Source: Helianthus annuus
Taxonomy: Eukaryota > Streptophyta > Magnoliopsida > Asterales > Asteraceae
DNA length: 64,000 nt
Direction: 5' to 3'
Assembly (NCBI RefSeq): GCF_002127325.2
Contig: NC_035436.2
Span: forward strand, 114,206,088-114,270,087
A program made the translations under genes and the position numbers. Under the pieces are notes generated by a model that saw nothing but the letters and a program-made list of their open reading frames with translations, did not search any database and was not told the DNA's origin. Positions 22,684 through 34,292 of the stretch are shown piece by piece. The stretch's first letter is position 1, and each line of letters opens with the position of its first letter.

Positions 22684-22714
22684 AAGCCGCAGTCTTTGTC
22701 TTGAAAGTTGGTCT

Positions 22715-25700
22715 TCAGATAGCAGCTTTGTAGTGTTCTTCACGCCCTTTAGGCTTCCTGCTCAAAGCAATTCTTATCTTTTCATTCTTTCGCTTCTCTG
22801 CCTTCTCTTCTTCCTGTTGTTTCTTCATAAACTTTCCTCTGTTTGCTTCCATCCTACGATTTTCACGTTCACGTTTTGCTTTCTTCTTCATCTTTTCATC
22901 TAACTCCCACCATGACGATTTCCACTTGCTTTCGGAATTTATTCCTTTTTGAAAGCACAGTGATACAACACGTTGGAACTGTTGAGCTTGATCTTTATCT
23001 TCTGCTTTATAACGAATCTTGTGAATAAACAAGCATTCGATGTCTTTTGCCGAACAATTCACCAGCCACATCAGATCATAAACACGAATATATCTCAGTT
23101 CACCACCAGCTCTGTACGTTATGATTGCTTCAGTTGTCAGACAGCTGTAAACCCAATCAATGAACCCTTTATAAAAATCTTGCTCCAGTTCTGGCATAGG
23201 AATTGTTGTCATGGTTCTTGGAGGCTTTACATTCAGAATAGTTTCTGTCACACCAGTCACTGGATCTACTCTTTGAATACGTCTTGGACGATGAGGCTTC
23301 CATTTCCGATATCCTCTCAGAGTCTCGTACTTAATATATCCCCACATCGCCTTATCATTCTGCCTCACCTGATAATCCAACGTTCTCACCTGAGATAACT
23401 CATTGACATCCCACCATGGTAATGACATAATGTCATATAAACGTTTAAAGTATTGGACACCATATTCTCTTCGAACTGCATAGGCGTTAACTTGCAGAAG
23501 AAAACCCCAACTAATAATATCGCCAAGCGAAACATTTCGATCTCGTTGGAAGTATTTCAACGGCCTTTTGAACTTTCTTTCATGAGAATCTTTGAACCAT
23601 TTAGAACGATCAATCTCTTCAACACTCGATTGACCTTCTTTTTCAACCTTAGATTGGCCTTCCTGTTCAGCTTCTTTTCTCAAACACTCGAACACATTAT
23701 CATTCACCGCTTCAGTCGCTTTCTGACGCAACTCATCTCTGTTTTCAGCAGCAAAGAATTCCATTAACGTCGGAAGTTTTGAAGTGTCTTCAGGAACATC
23801 TTCATTATCCGAACCATCCTCTACTTCAACCCTATCATACTGATCGGCATCCTCAACATAGTTATACTTGTAATCTTTCTGTTTATTGATATCAAAAGAT
23901 TCCAGATCTGCTTCAAGATCAATTAGAATCTCGGGATTTACATCTTTTAACATCTCCCTATACACATCTAGACATAGGAACAAGGGTTCATGATGTTCTA
24001 CAATCTGAGTCTTACTCGACTCCCCCTTTCTCTCAGCTTCACCACTTTCTTCATTGACTGTGTCGTTTAGCAGATCTTCAACAACTTTTTCATTTGAAGC
24101 TTCAGTTACTCTAACACCTGAACATCCTGCAGCGTCATCATCATCATCACCTTTAGAACTGTGACTGCTCGCAGAATAAACAAACTCTTCCTCATCATCA
24201 TCTTCATCATCCTCTTCATCTTCACCACCAATTAACTTAGGCGTTGGTGATTCTTCTTCAACTATACCAGGAACTGAAGATATAGGCACAGGATTATCTA
24301 TCACCATCGAAGGCACAATAGACATTACAGAACTTCCTTCAACCCCTTTACCCTTATCTTTCATCTGCCTTTCTACTTCTGCTTTACGTTCTGCACGAAG
24401 TTCCTCTAACTTCAACTCTTCATACTTTTGATCCACTGTTGTTTCTAACATGCTTTCCACAACTCTATTCAGCATGTAGAACTTGTGTTCATGCAACGCT
24501 TTAGCAGCCATAAGCTCTTTATTCTTCAACTTATAGTACTCGTTTTCACTTTCTCGACGATTCTTCTCCTCTTCTAATTCAGACACTCGAACTTTCAAAA
24601 CGTCAATTTCCGTCTGATCAACTTCAATTTTCAGTGTCAACACTTTGTTTTCACCTTCTAACCTCTGCACCTTACCAGCAAGAGACTTTTCTCTTTCAGC
24701 AATCTTTTTGCATTCATCCGCCAACTTTTTATTTTCTGCTATCACCTCATCAATTCTCTTTTCCAACTTCAATACTTGAGAATTGTTTGCAAAATCGAAA
24801 TCAACGTCTAGCAGATTATCATGCGGTATCGCAAGGCCTCTACTTGAAGAACCAGGTTGTGCTTGGGTGAGTGGAGGTGTGCCAAAAAGATCTTGTGAAG
24901 AATAATATGGTTGATGTGGAGGTGGTGATAATGGAAACAAAGGAGATGGTTGTCTTTGTGGAGTAGGTTGTCTGGGTGGTGTTGAATGTGATGGAGGAGT
25001 AGGTTGTTTTGATGATTGTTGTGGTGTTGGTTGTCTGATAGGAAATTGATGTATTGGAGATTGTGGAGGTGTTGGTTGACGTGGAGGTGTTGGTTGACGT
25101 GGAGGTGTAGATTGCGTTTGCTTGATCTTCTGAGGGCGCTTTGACACTTTAATCTTTGGAGTAGCCTTCTTTCGACCACCAGCTTTCTTTTTACCCTTCG
25201 GAGTAGATTGTGATGCTGAAACATGTTCCGGAGAAGGTTCATAAGGTGCATCTTCTTTCTCTTCTCTCTTCCTCTTTCTAAGTAACTTCTCCTTTTCTAC
25301 CTCCTCTCTCATTCGCCTTTCACGTTCTTTTACATCAACTACTTCAAAATCAGACACACTAGAAGAACTAGTAGTGTCTTTATCAACATCGTCACCTTCA
25401 ACATCTTCTACCACTTTCTCTCTTTCCTGTTGAATATCAACATTATCAACAAAATACGTATTAGATGTAAACAAATCTGTATTAATTTCAATATGTGCTA
25501 CACTAGCCGCCTCTTGTTCCTTTTCAATGTTCACCTCAGGAACTTCTTCATCAGACTCATCTACTAACACAGTTTCAGCCTTCTTCTTTTGTTTCTTCTT
25601 CGGCTTTGAAGAAGAACCTTCACCTTCAGCTACAGTAGTTGCAAGTCTACGTCTGCGTCCTGACTCCTTCACATACCACTCATTCTTTGTTGGTTTGAAA

Positions 25701-27378
25701 CCCAAAATTATTTTCAACTCTACAGCATACAATGCTTCTTTCATTTCTTCTTGATTTCTCCAATTCTGATGATTTTCTGGATCAGGATCCACATAGTTCG
25801 CATCTCTAAGCAATCCGAAGTTTTCAATCACTAACTCAGGCTCTGGATGATGAGGATGATACTTGACAAGATTCTTTAACGAGATATTTGACATGTGAGC
25901 TTGAACAAGAAGATCATCCTTAATGTTTCTATCAATTCCAGGGTATGCACGATCAATCATCATTTGTACAAAACGTGGATATCTCCAGACTCTAACATCC
26001 AACGAGAGATTTTCCACCATATAATGAAAAACTATATGTGAGAAGTTGTATTTCTTATTCAACACCAATGCCGTTAGCATGTTCATCAGATAATCCCTCA
26101 TCTGGTCATAACTGCCCTTTGTGTGACTCAGGGAAATCAAAATACAATGGATTAAAAACTTGAATGATTTCTGAAATTTTGACTTTAAGTAGTTCCCGGT
26201 GTTCAATGTGCTTCTGTATCCCAAACGTAGCATACACCCCTTCAACATTTGTTCAGGAAATCTTGTGGGGTAATTGGCCTCATCAGGAAAGTTCATTACT
26301 TCGCGAACTAACGCTTCAGTCACCAGTATGGTCTCCAACTTTCCATCCACTTCCACTTCTGACGAAATCACCTTGCTTGCCTCGTCATACTTTGCACTTT
26401 TCCAAAATCGACTAATATGCGATCGATACAACGGCCTTTGGTCAGTCATCGCTTTCTTTACTGGAGTACGATTCATGTACTCCAAAATACTGCTGAATTC
26501 TGATAATAGAGGACACTTTTCCACATCTAAATCAACGCAACTGTTGTGTACTGGATCGAATAACACATTTGGTGATGCCTGCACAACAACAATACAAACA
26601 CAGACTTAGAAAAATTTCACATTTTGAACATTTGACCAAAAAGGCGATCCATCACAATGCATTAAAAGCGAACCAAACAATATAATATCACAAAAGCGGA
26701 TCAAACACATCACAGCCCTATAGGCGAACCACAGTTATGACTAAAAAGCGGTCCTACTTAGAAAATACTCAAAAAGCGAACCGTCCCTAGCCTCATAAGC
26801 GATTCAACCCTTTACTGCCCTAAAAGCGGTCCTGAAATTAGTACACATGGGCGGTCCTAACATGGTACACATAGGCGGTTCAACAAATGATCTATAAGCG
26901 GTTCAACAGGTGACCTATGAGCGATCCTGAGTTACCTGTTTATAAAAGCGGTCCTACAAGATGTAACTAAGAGCGATTCAACATATCACCTATGAGCGGT
27001 TCAAACTACCTGACTGTAAAAGCGGTCCACATATCAACAACATGTAAAAACAGCTTAAAACCTAAAATTGATTCTAAAATCAGATTCTACTCAACATTCC
27101 GAACCTGAGGGTGTCTTTTGATTCCTACAACTATTCCTAAAACTCTCTAGATCTGAGATTGAAACCAATTACTGCCGACAACACATATCAATCACTCAAA
27201 TTTCTGCAATTAGCATGTAATACTGCACCTAGTATCATCATACGACACTGAAACAACAATCATTTCAAACAAACATGTCATTCACAGGCTTAAAACATGA
27301 ATCGTTCATTCACACATGCCAAACAGACGTGGTTTAACACACTAGAACTGAAATTAAGAGAATACTTACCTTTCCCAT
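22715..27378 (-). CDS. Extra gene of copia G: two exons, about 1290 aa, unknown function
   Basis: I propose exon 1 at 27378-27370 (ATG GGA AAG) and exon 2 at 26578-22715. The long ORF has no ATG for its first 37 codons and instead opens after a splice-acceptor-like sequence. Exon 2 is free of stops. Rough residue map: 1-320, a folded-looking domain (PLYRSHISRFWKSAKYDEA, MNFPDEANYPTRFPE); near 330, a basic KPKKKQKKK; 330-480, acidic and charged; 485-565, proline-rich TPPRQP/TPPQSP repeats; 600-730, heptad coiled coil; then acidic; 980-1289, a second folded-looking domain ending in a Lys/Glu-rich helix. I see no signal peptide or membrane segment, so 'envelope' is not supported. Similar large ORFs downstream of pol occur in SIRE-type elements, but the function is unknown to me. 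It lies between pol and the 3' LTR. Confidence 0.75.
26579..27369 (-). other. Predicted intron 1 of the copia G extra gene (791 nt)
   Basis: Donor AAAG|GTAAGT (GT at 27369-27368) matches the plant consensus. The acceptor is a T/G-rich tract ending TTGTGCAG|G (AG at 26580-26579), with TTCTAAG as a possible branch site about 25 nt upstream. The junction is phase 0 and keeps the ORF in frame. The intron contains the AGCGGTCC word array. Confidence 0.7.
26641..27030 (-). repeat. AGCG(G/A)(T/A)CC word array within the intron
   Basis: About 16 copies of AGCGGTCC, AGCGAACC, AGCGATTC and similar words spaced 20-35 bp apart in otherwise unrelated sequence. The same words occur in the G LTRs, the G leader and copia H. 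Confidence 0.8.
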
Positions 27379-27539
27379 GATGTAAACAATGGAAATCTAT
27401 CAAAAACAAGAGGGAAATCAGATCAAATAGCAGTAAATCTCGATGAACACGAGGAAACAGATGGGATCGCTCAAAATCGCCCAGAGAAGATGACGTAAAA
27501 GCGGTTTGGGTAATGACAGAAAACGCGGACCTCAGCACC

Positions 27540-27546
27540 TTTTATA
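27540..27546 (-). promoter_or_regulatory. Probable internal promoter (TATA box) of the extra gene
   Basis: Minus strand CATATAAAAGGTG, TATAAAA at 27546-27540, about 162 bp upstream of the exon 1 ATG. That leaves room for a transcript start near 27515 and a 5' UTR of about 135 nt. Confidence 0.55.
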
Positions 27547-28510
27547 TGATGACTGGACCGCTTATTCGTCATGTACTTATGAGCGGTCCACTATGGTTAT
27601 ATTGACAGAAGAGCGGACCAATGTCACAAAAGCGATCAAACCTTTGATTTTTAAGAAATTTAATTTTTATTCGTTTTTTCAACTTTTTCGATTTCACATG
27701 CTGACACCCAGTTGACCAAGTCCAATTTAATGACCCTGGACAGCTGTTTGACCTACCAAGTCCAAATTAATGGCCCTGGTTGATCAGATTTATGAAGTAC
27801 TTAGTCGTTTTGTTTCAAAAACAGTTCAAATTAATGAACTTTTCAACGTTTCAAACATTTGCACATTTTATCTTTCAAACATCATACCAGATCTATGTTT
27901 GCAATCACAGCTTACCCAACCTTCATCAGACACCTACATGATCTGCACACAGGCTTTGAACTTCCAATCCCCAGTATCAGTTGTCGAAACTAAAATGAGA
28001 AAAGAAAATCTTTTTGGGTTTAAAGCTGTACAAACTGAAATATATACACACAATATTTTTTCGAGCGTGTTAGGGGATCATATCAGCTGCCGACACAACA
28101 CAAGCACCGCTAAGCTTATTTCATTTTAAACATTTAAGCAATTCGCGTTGATTGTAGGTATATTGATCCACTTTAAATTCTCACAGAATTTTCAATCTGT
28201 TCGAGATACGTTATTAGTGTTTTAGAGACTTAAACGTCAACGTGTGTTCCCACCTCAGTATATACTCCCGTATCCGGATCCCAGTATTCAGTCTTACAGG
28301 TGAATATACCACAGCTGATATCTGTTGGGGGTAGATGCGAAACCGTGAGAGCTCAGGTCAGAACTTCCGTTCAGCAGAGAGATGACGGCTCGACTTTTCG
28401 GTGGGTCCCCTTTAGAGGATCTTTTGCATTTCAACAGCAGCGACTATCAATTTTATTGTTTCATCAGCATGCTGAGGGTGAAGCTTATGTTTCAAAGCTT
28501 TTTGCATAAA

Positions 28511-28566
28511 GTATTATCCGGGGACTAGGTCAGTATTTCTATACAGCAGAAGTCCCGGGATAATAC
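28511..28566. repeat. Hairpin downstream of copia pol
   Basis: Arms 28511-28526 (GTATTATCCGGGGACT) and 28551-28566 pair over 16 bp with one mismatch around a 24-nt loop. A second, looser pair, GACTAGGTC/GACCTAGTAT, lies around it. Confidence 0.75.
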
Positions 28567-28900
28567 CCCAGATATCACCGAGCATAAAGACCTAGTATCT
28601 TAGAATACGGGACCTTTCAAACAAGATTTCAGGGGTTACCTATATATCCTGGAGGTGTTCCCCACGAAAACGCAAGTTAAATTTAGTTTATATCCCAAAC
28701 CGATCTACTAAATCTGTAAGAACCTACCGGAACATCTTTAGCGAGACTGCTTAATTGCATTTTTACAATACATATCACTAGCGTACTGTGCCCGTCTAGC
28801 TGATGTACTATCATTTCCCCTATACTACACAGCTCTTTTTGCATTTTTTAATGTTTTTGGATTTTTATGATTTTATCATGTTTTTGTATTTTTCTGCGAA

Positions 28901-28920
28901 TATCTCCCCCTAAAACTAAA
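28901..28920 (-). promoter_or_regulatory. Central polypurine-like tract
   Basis: Minus strand TTTTAGGGGGAGATA, about 80 bp after the pol stop. It resembles an element-end polypurine tract but lies 6 kb from the LTR. It could be a relic or a second plus-strand primer. Confidence 0.45.
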
Positions 28921-28999
28921 ACACATTTTTGTGTTTTTGTTTTTAAACGAAAAGTAGGAAATACAACTGTACAAACAAAAATTGACAACTCGATACGGT

Positions 29000-31900
29000 T
29001 CAAGTCAGATCGCCGCCCAATTCGGCTTCACACTCGATAACCCTCCCAGATTGCAGTTTTTTTAACCCATTTAACCTTAAAAGATAATAAAATCTCTTTT
29101 TATCAAACGGTTTTGTGTAAAAATCAGCTTTCTGATCATCGGTGCACACATGTTCAATCCGAATTAATTTCTTTTCGTAACAATCTCGAATAAAATGGTG
29201 ACGGATTTCTATGTGTTTCGTTTTTGAGTGGTGAACCGGATTTTTCGTAACATTGATGGCCGCTTCATTGTCCACAAATATTGGTGTATCCAAGAATTGC
29301 AGACTGAAGTCGCGCATCTGCTGTTGGATCCAGAGGATCTGCGAGCAACAGCTAGAGGCTGAGACGTACTCAGCCTCGCACGTGGAGAGCGCAACTGCAG
29401 TTTGCTTCTTGCACTGCCAAGTAACGAGCCGAGTTCCGAAGAACTGGCACCCAGCAGTGGTGGACTTGGCGTTCTGCTTTCAACTACCGAAGTCTAAATC
29501 AGCAAAACCAGATAATGTAAAATCTCCCGAGCGAGGGTACCACAAGCCAATGCTTGGGCATCCCTTCAAATACCGTAGAATTCGTTTGATGATTGTCAGA
29601 TGTGATTGCTTCGGGTTTGACTGATATCGTGCGCACAAACATGTCGGATACATGATGTCGGGCCGGGAAGCTGTAAGATACATCAATGAGCCGATGATCG
29701 ATCTGTATAACGTTTCATCCATCTTCACACCTTGTTCATCCGGACAGATACCATGATTTTGTGCGAGGGGGGTTGATGCAGGACTGCAGTCTGTCATGTC
29801 AAACTTATCCAGCACGTCCTTTACATACTTCGATTGATGAATGAAGATTCCGTCGGGTAGTTGTTCAACTTGTAACCCGAGGAAGAACTTCATCTCCCCC
29901 ATAGAACTCATCTCGAATTTCTTCTTCATCACAACTTCAAACTCTTTGCATAGCTCGTCGTTGGTGGAACCAAAAATGATATCGTCGACATAGATCTGCA
30001 CAATCAGCAAGTGGCCAGCTACTTCTTTCGTGAACAAGGTGTTATCTACTGTGCCTCTTGTGAACCCGTTGTCCAGCAAGTAGGTCGAAAGCGTCTCATA
30101 CCAGGCTCTCGGGGCCTGGTGGGGACCGTATAAAGCTTTATCCAGCAGATACACCTTGTCTCTGTTTAGCGGATCTGCAAACCCCGGTGGTTGCCCCACG
30201 TAAACTTCTTCTCGAATCTTGCCATACAGGAATGCCGATTTAACATCAAGTTGATAGACTTTGAAATCTTTCCATGAAGCAAAAGCTAGAAAGATGCGGA
30301 TTGCTTCAAGCCTTGCAACCGGCGCATAAACTTCTTCATAGTCTATTCCCTCCTGCTGGCTGAAGCCCTGGACCACGAGACGTGCTTTGTTCCTCACCAC
30401 GACTCCTCTATCATCACGTTTACATTTAAACACCCATTTTGTTTTTATCAGCTTCTGGTTCTTTGGCAGATCAACGAGTCTCCAGACGCCCAACTTCTCA
30501 AATTGTTGCAGTTCCTCCTGCATAGCATTCACCCAGCTGTCCTCGGTCAATGCTTCTTTGTAAGTCCTGGGCTCAATCTGCGAAATAAAACATTTGTATG
30601 AGACTTCTTTCTGCATATCAGCTATATCAGAATAAAAACATGTAAAAGCTTGGTCTATCTGATGTCTTGTTTTGACACCACTCTGTAAATCGCCGATAAT
30701 TTGTTCTGAAGGATGGTAAGACAGTGTCCGTGGCATCACAGTATCAGGCACCACAACTTCCGATTCCAGATTTGAAATGTCGAGATCAACAATTTGATCA
30801 ACAACCTCCTCTGATATCTCATTTGGTTCCTCGTCAAAGGTAGGAGCGGGTTCCTCCTCTGAGTCGTCAGAAACGTCAAATGACGGAGCTGGTTCCTCTG
30901 GTTCTTCTGGTGGTATATGAACTGTTCCACATGGTCCAGCTTCATCATCGTGAGTGCCCACGGTGGGCGTAGGAACATCTAGCGGTCTAGATTCCGGCTC
31001 TTGCAACTGACTTTGCTGATACAAGTACATGAGAGCAAGTTCCTCCTTACTCGGCTCGGATGGCAGATGAAACGATTCCCAGAGTTTGTCGTAGTCAAAT
31101 AGGAATCTTTGTCCGGGAAGTTGTTGCGACGGCGTATGCTTCTGACAATCCACATGATGGACCTGAATCACCTTCCCCAGACACGGTACAAACACCCTCT
31201 TTAACGGGCTGGCGTATCCTACGAAAAATCCTTCATTCGCTTTCGCTCCGAATTTACCATCAGCATCGATGAACGTACACGGAGAGCCAAAAGGTTCCAA
31301 GAACTCAAGATTTGGCTTGTAGCGATGCAACAACTCAAAACAAGTCTTTTTATATTTCTTCACTGTTAGAACTCTATTCAGCGTATAGCAAGCTGCTGAC
31401 ACCGCTTCACTCCAGAAGAAAATCGGAAGCTTTGAATCGGCCAACATAGTACGTGCAGTCTCAATCAGGGTTTTATTCTTTCGTTCAGCCACGCCGTTCT
31501 GTTGTGGTGTATATGGCGCACTGAATTCGTGAAGTATCCCTTTTTCATTGCAGAATTCGTACATTTTGTTGTTTTTGAACTCAGTTCCATTATCGCTTCG
31601 AATTCTTCTGATCGGCAGCTTGTACACTGTTTCCATCTTTTTGAACAAAACCATTAAAGCCTCGAACGTTTCATCCTTCTTCTCCAAACAAACGACCCAT
31701 GGAAATCTTGTATAATCATCCGTTACCACCAAACAGTAAGAATCTCCACTGATGCTTTTGACGTTGACCGGCCCAAAGAGATCCATATGCAATCTCTCAA
31801 GAGGTAACCGGATAGTGTTGAGCATCTTTGGTGGATGAGACTTCCGTACCTGTTTACCTTTCTTACACGCAACACAATCGTCAGGTAAATGAAAATTTTT

Positions 31901-32434
31901 AACATTCACACCTTCTACCAAATCGTTGTGCACAAGAAAGTTCATTTTACGAATGTGTATATGACCCATCTTTCTGTGCCACATAACCGACTCTTTTTCA
32001 GTTGCTTTAGATTTTGTCAGAAAGCATTGTTTTTGAGGAGTTGTTGGTGTTGCAGCGCTCATGTCTAAAACGTAAAGATCATTAACCCTAGGGGCGTGCA
32101 ACAGAACCAACTCATCAGGGACTTTAAACCCTGGTTTTAAAACCAAACATTCTGTTTTTGTAAAGTGTACGCTAAAGTCTTTGTCGCAAATTTGCGAAAT
32201 ACTTAACAAATTGTTCGTCAATTCAACAATATAATTCACTTTGTCAAAAGATATGATGCCGTTCGTGAGCATTCCCTGACCAACAATCCTTCCACCTTGG
32301 TTACCGGCAAATCCAACGTAACTTCCATTAATCGCTTTGACATCATATAACAGTGCTAAGGATCCCGTCATGTGTCGCGACGCTCCGCTGTCCATTATCC
32401 ACCTTGAGAGCACAGACTTGGGCAGCTCCTGCAA
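29000..32434 (-). pseudogene. pol: Copia G pol: protease, integrase, RT, RNase H, one stop
   Basis: Order and motifs are typical of Ty1/copia. Protease [13 protein letters not shown] is near residue 15. The GAG-pre-integrase zinc region reads [12 protein letters not shown]...CVACKKGK. The integrase core has [18 protein letters not shown] and [16 protein letters not shown] (D, D, E present). A charged linker follows, then RT with [24 protein letters not shown] and YVDDIIFGS. RNase H ends FVDNEAAINVTKNPVHHSKTKHIEIRHHFIRD. A single in-frame TGA (29482-29480) falls where relatives have a Cys codon after DFGS/G, cutting off RNase H; the frame then continues to the stop at 29000. [12 protein letters not shown] has Pro where Leu is usual. 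The segment opens without ATG, in a different frame from the upstream ORF. Confidence 0.93.
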
Positions 32435-32450
32435 TCAATTCATAAACACA

Positions 32451-34292
32451 TCAGTTAAACAATGATGCCCACGACCTTTTAACTTCCGACACTGTACCAA
32501 AAACCACATTGCATTTCTCAGTTGTTTTCGGAAAGTTAAATGTGACATTTGACTCAATTTCCTTTTTATCTTGTTTCACATTGTTATGAAGTTTGGGAAA
32601 TTCCGACAAAAACTGATCGAGTTCAAACTCAAATTTAACCACATCATCTTTTACACACTGTGACTCATTTTTTAACACAGTTTCCATTTTTTTATGCTCA
32701 CCAGATGGTTTAGATTTCGCGATCCATGACTGATTTTCAAAAGTTTTTGCTTTAGGGTAAAATTTCGAAGTCTTGGGAGACTTAGAAGACTCGCCAATTT
32801 CGAAAGTCGATTCTGGCTTATCCTCCGACTTCAACTTTTCACCTCGTTTGAGAATTCGGATCGGCGAAACCATCACTTGTTTATCTTTAGCAACGACCGG
32901 TGATTTTGGTCGAGGTTTTTGAATGGTTTGTTTTGACACATTTTTGTTTTCAACCCTAAGTTTTTCAACCTTCGGTTTCTCAACCACTTGTTTATTAACA
33001 GCTTTTACCACAACCGATTTTTCGATCACTTTCTTACACTGCTTCGCCATGTGGCCGTCTTCATTGCAGCGATAGCATACACGTTTGTCATACTCGACAA
33101 ATGTGCTACTAACAGTTTCTGCTTTCAGCTTCTGCGCTGCATTGAAATCGTCCACGGCCTTTTGACTAAAAATATAATCTTTTTCACTCTCAGTGCTCGG
33201 ACCACAAACAAATACATCATCAATTCTATCTTTTGGCTTTACCAACTTCTTAGTCATTTTCTTCTCAAAACCAAGACCTTTATTCTTTAACTGATTTTTC
33301 TTGTTTTGGTTTTTACCCACCCCCTCTACCTTTTCTGGACTAGTAGGACGTGACGAACCAACTGACTTATTTAGTTTTGAAAAGAAATCATTTTTCTTTA
33401 ACTCATTTACGCTCAGCTCAATCAGCTTAAACACTTTCTGAACATTCTCAAATTTAACATTCTGAAGCGGAAACTCGGTGTTGGAGTAAAGTTTGTCAGA
33501 TCCAACCATAGTGTAAGCCACCATAATTGAATCATCATCCACACTTTTATCCGTTTTTGTCAAATAACGATCTAAAAAGTTTCCGTCCTCCTCAGAATCA
33601 CTACCGGACTCCACTGATTTTGCCTTCTCAGATTTCTCACTATCATCGTCCAACAACTGAACAATAACATTTTTGATTACCTGGGATTCGTTGTCAGTGT
33701 TAGACGCAATGAAAGTTATATCAATGTTATCAGGCAAATCATTCTCAAGTGTTTTTAGTTTGATGTTTAATGCAACTTCCACCCCATCTGGATATTTCTG
33801 TGTATAATGATTCCACATTGGGGGTGGAACGCTGTTGAAGGCAGGTGAAGCATGTGGCTGTTGTGGTACTATTTGCTCTAACACATATGATGATGCCACA
33901 TAACTCATCAATTTCTGATCAATTCTATCATTTTCAATTTTAGTCAACTTAATCTCTTTTCTCAAAGATGCGATTGTGTCTAAATGAAAATTTACTTCTC
34001 TTTGTTTGTCAAATAAAGTTGATTGTGCCAGCTTGGTTGCTTTATCGTTTTCAAGACTTTCCTTTTGGATCATTTTAATTGACCTAGACAATGTGTCGTA
34101 CGCCTCTTTTACTTGTCCTAAGTTAAACTTCATCAGATCTGCATGTTGTTTCAGTTCCTGATACATGGTGTCTTTTTCAAGACACTCCGTGCATGGTTGT
34201 GAACAACGTTGACACGGTGTATCAGAGATTGAAACTTTTTCTACTATAATCTCATTCTCACAAATAATTTTACCAACAGGATTTGACTCCAA
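32451..34292 (-). pseudogene. Copia G gag-pol linker ORF with coiled coil and zinc knuckle
   Basis: A 613-codon ORF in frame with the ORF to its right across a TAG (34295-34293). It starts with a Cys-rich CQRCSQPCTEC motif, then a long coiled coil (QELKQHADLMKFNLGQVKEAYDTL on), an acidic stretch, a zinc knuckle CYRCNEDGHMAKQC near residue 410, and a Lys-rich tail. It ends in TGA shortly before the protease, which is in another frame. It probably belongs to the Gag-Pol polyprotein of the intact family. Confidence 0.8.

Larger units (their letters stand above)
27547..28999 (-). other. Noncoding region between pol and the extra gene promoter
   Basis: No supported ORF. From 27560 to 27645 there are a few AGCGGTCC words. 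From 27715 to 27780 the phrase CAAGTCCAATTTAATGACC is repeated, and it also occurs in copia H (48215-48275). A strong inverted repeat lies at 28511-28566. A polypurine-like tract lies just downstream of pol at about 28901-28920. Confidence 0.6.

Noticed and set aside
22715..26584. Calling the extra gene an envelope protein
   Set aside because: No signal peptide, transmembrane segment or fusion-like region is visible; only position suggests it.
22843..26609. Many plus-strand ORFs opposite the copia G extra gene
   Set aside because: They are antisense shadows of a long AT-skewed ORF, show no domains and are interrupted by its frame structure.
27770..28129. 119-codon plus-strand ORF between pol and the extra gene
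   Set aside because: No domain, on the opposite strand to the element, in a region otherwise noncoding.
32429..32497. A short intron removing the TGA before copia G protease
   Set aside because: The acceptor (TTGATTGCAG) is good, but nearby donors (32497 and the AAAAGGTCG site) do not restore the reading frame.
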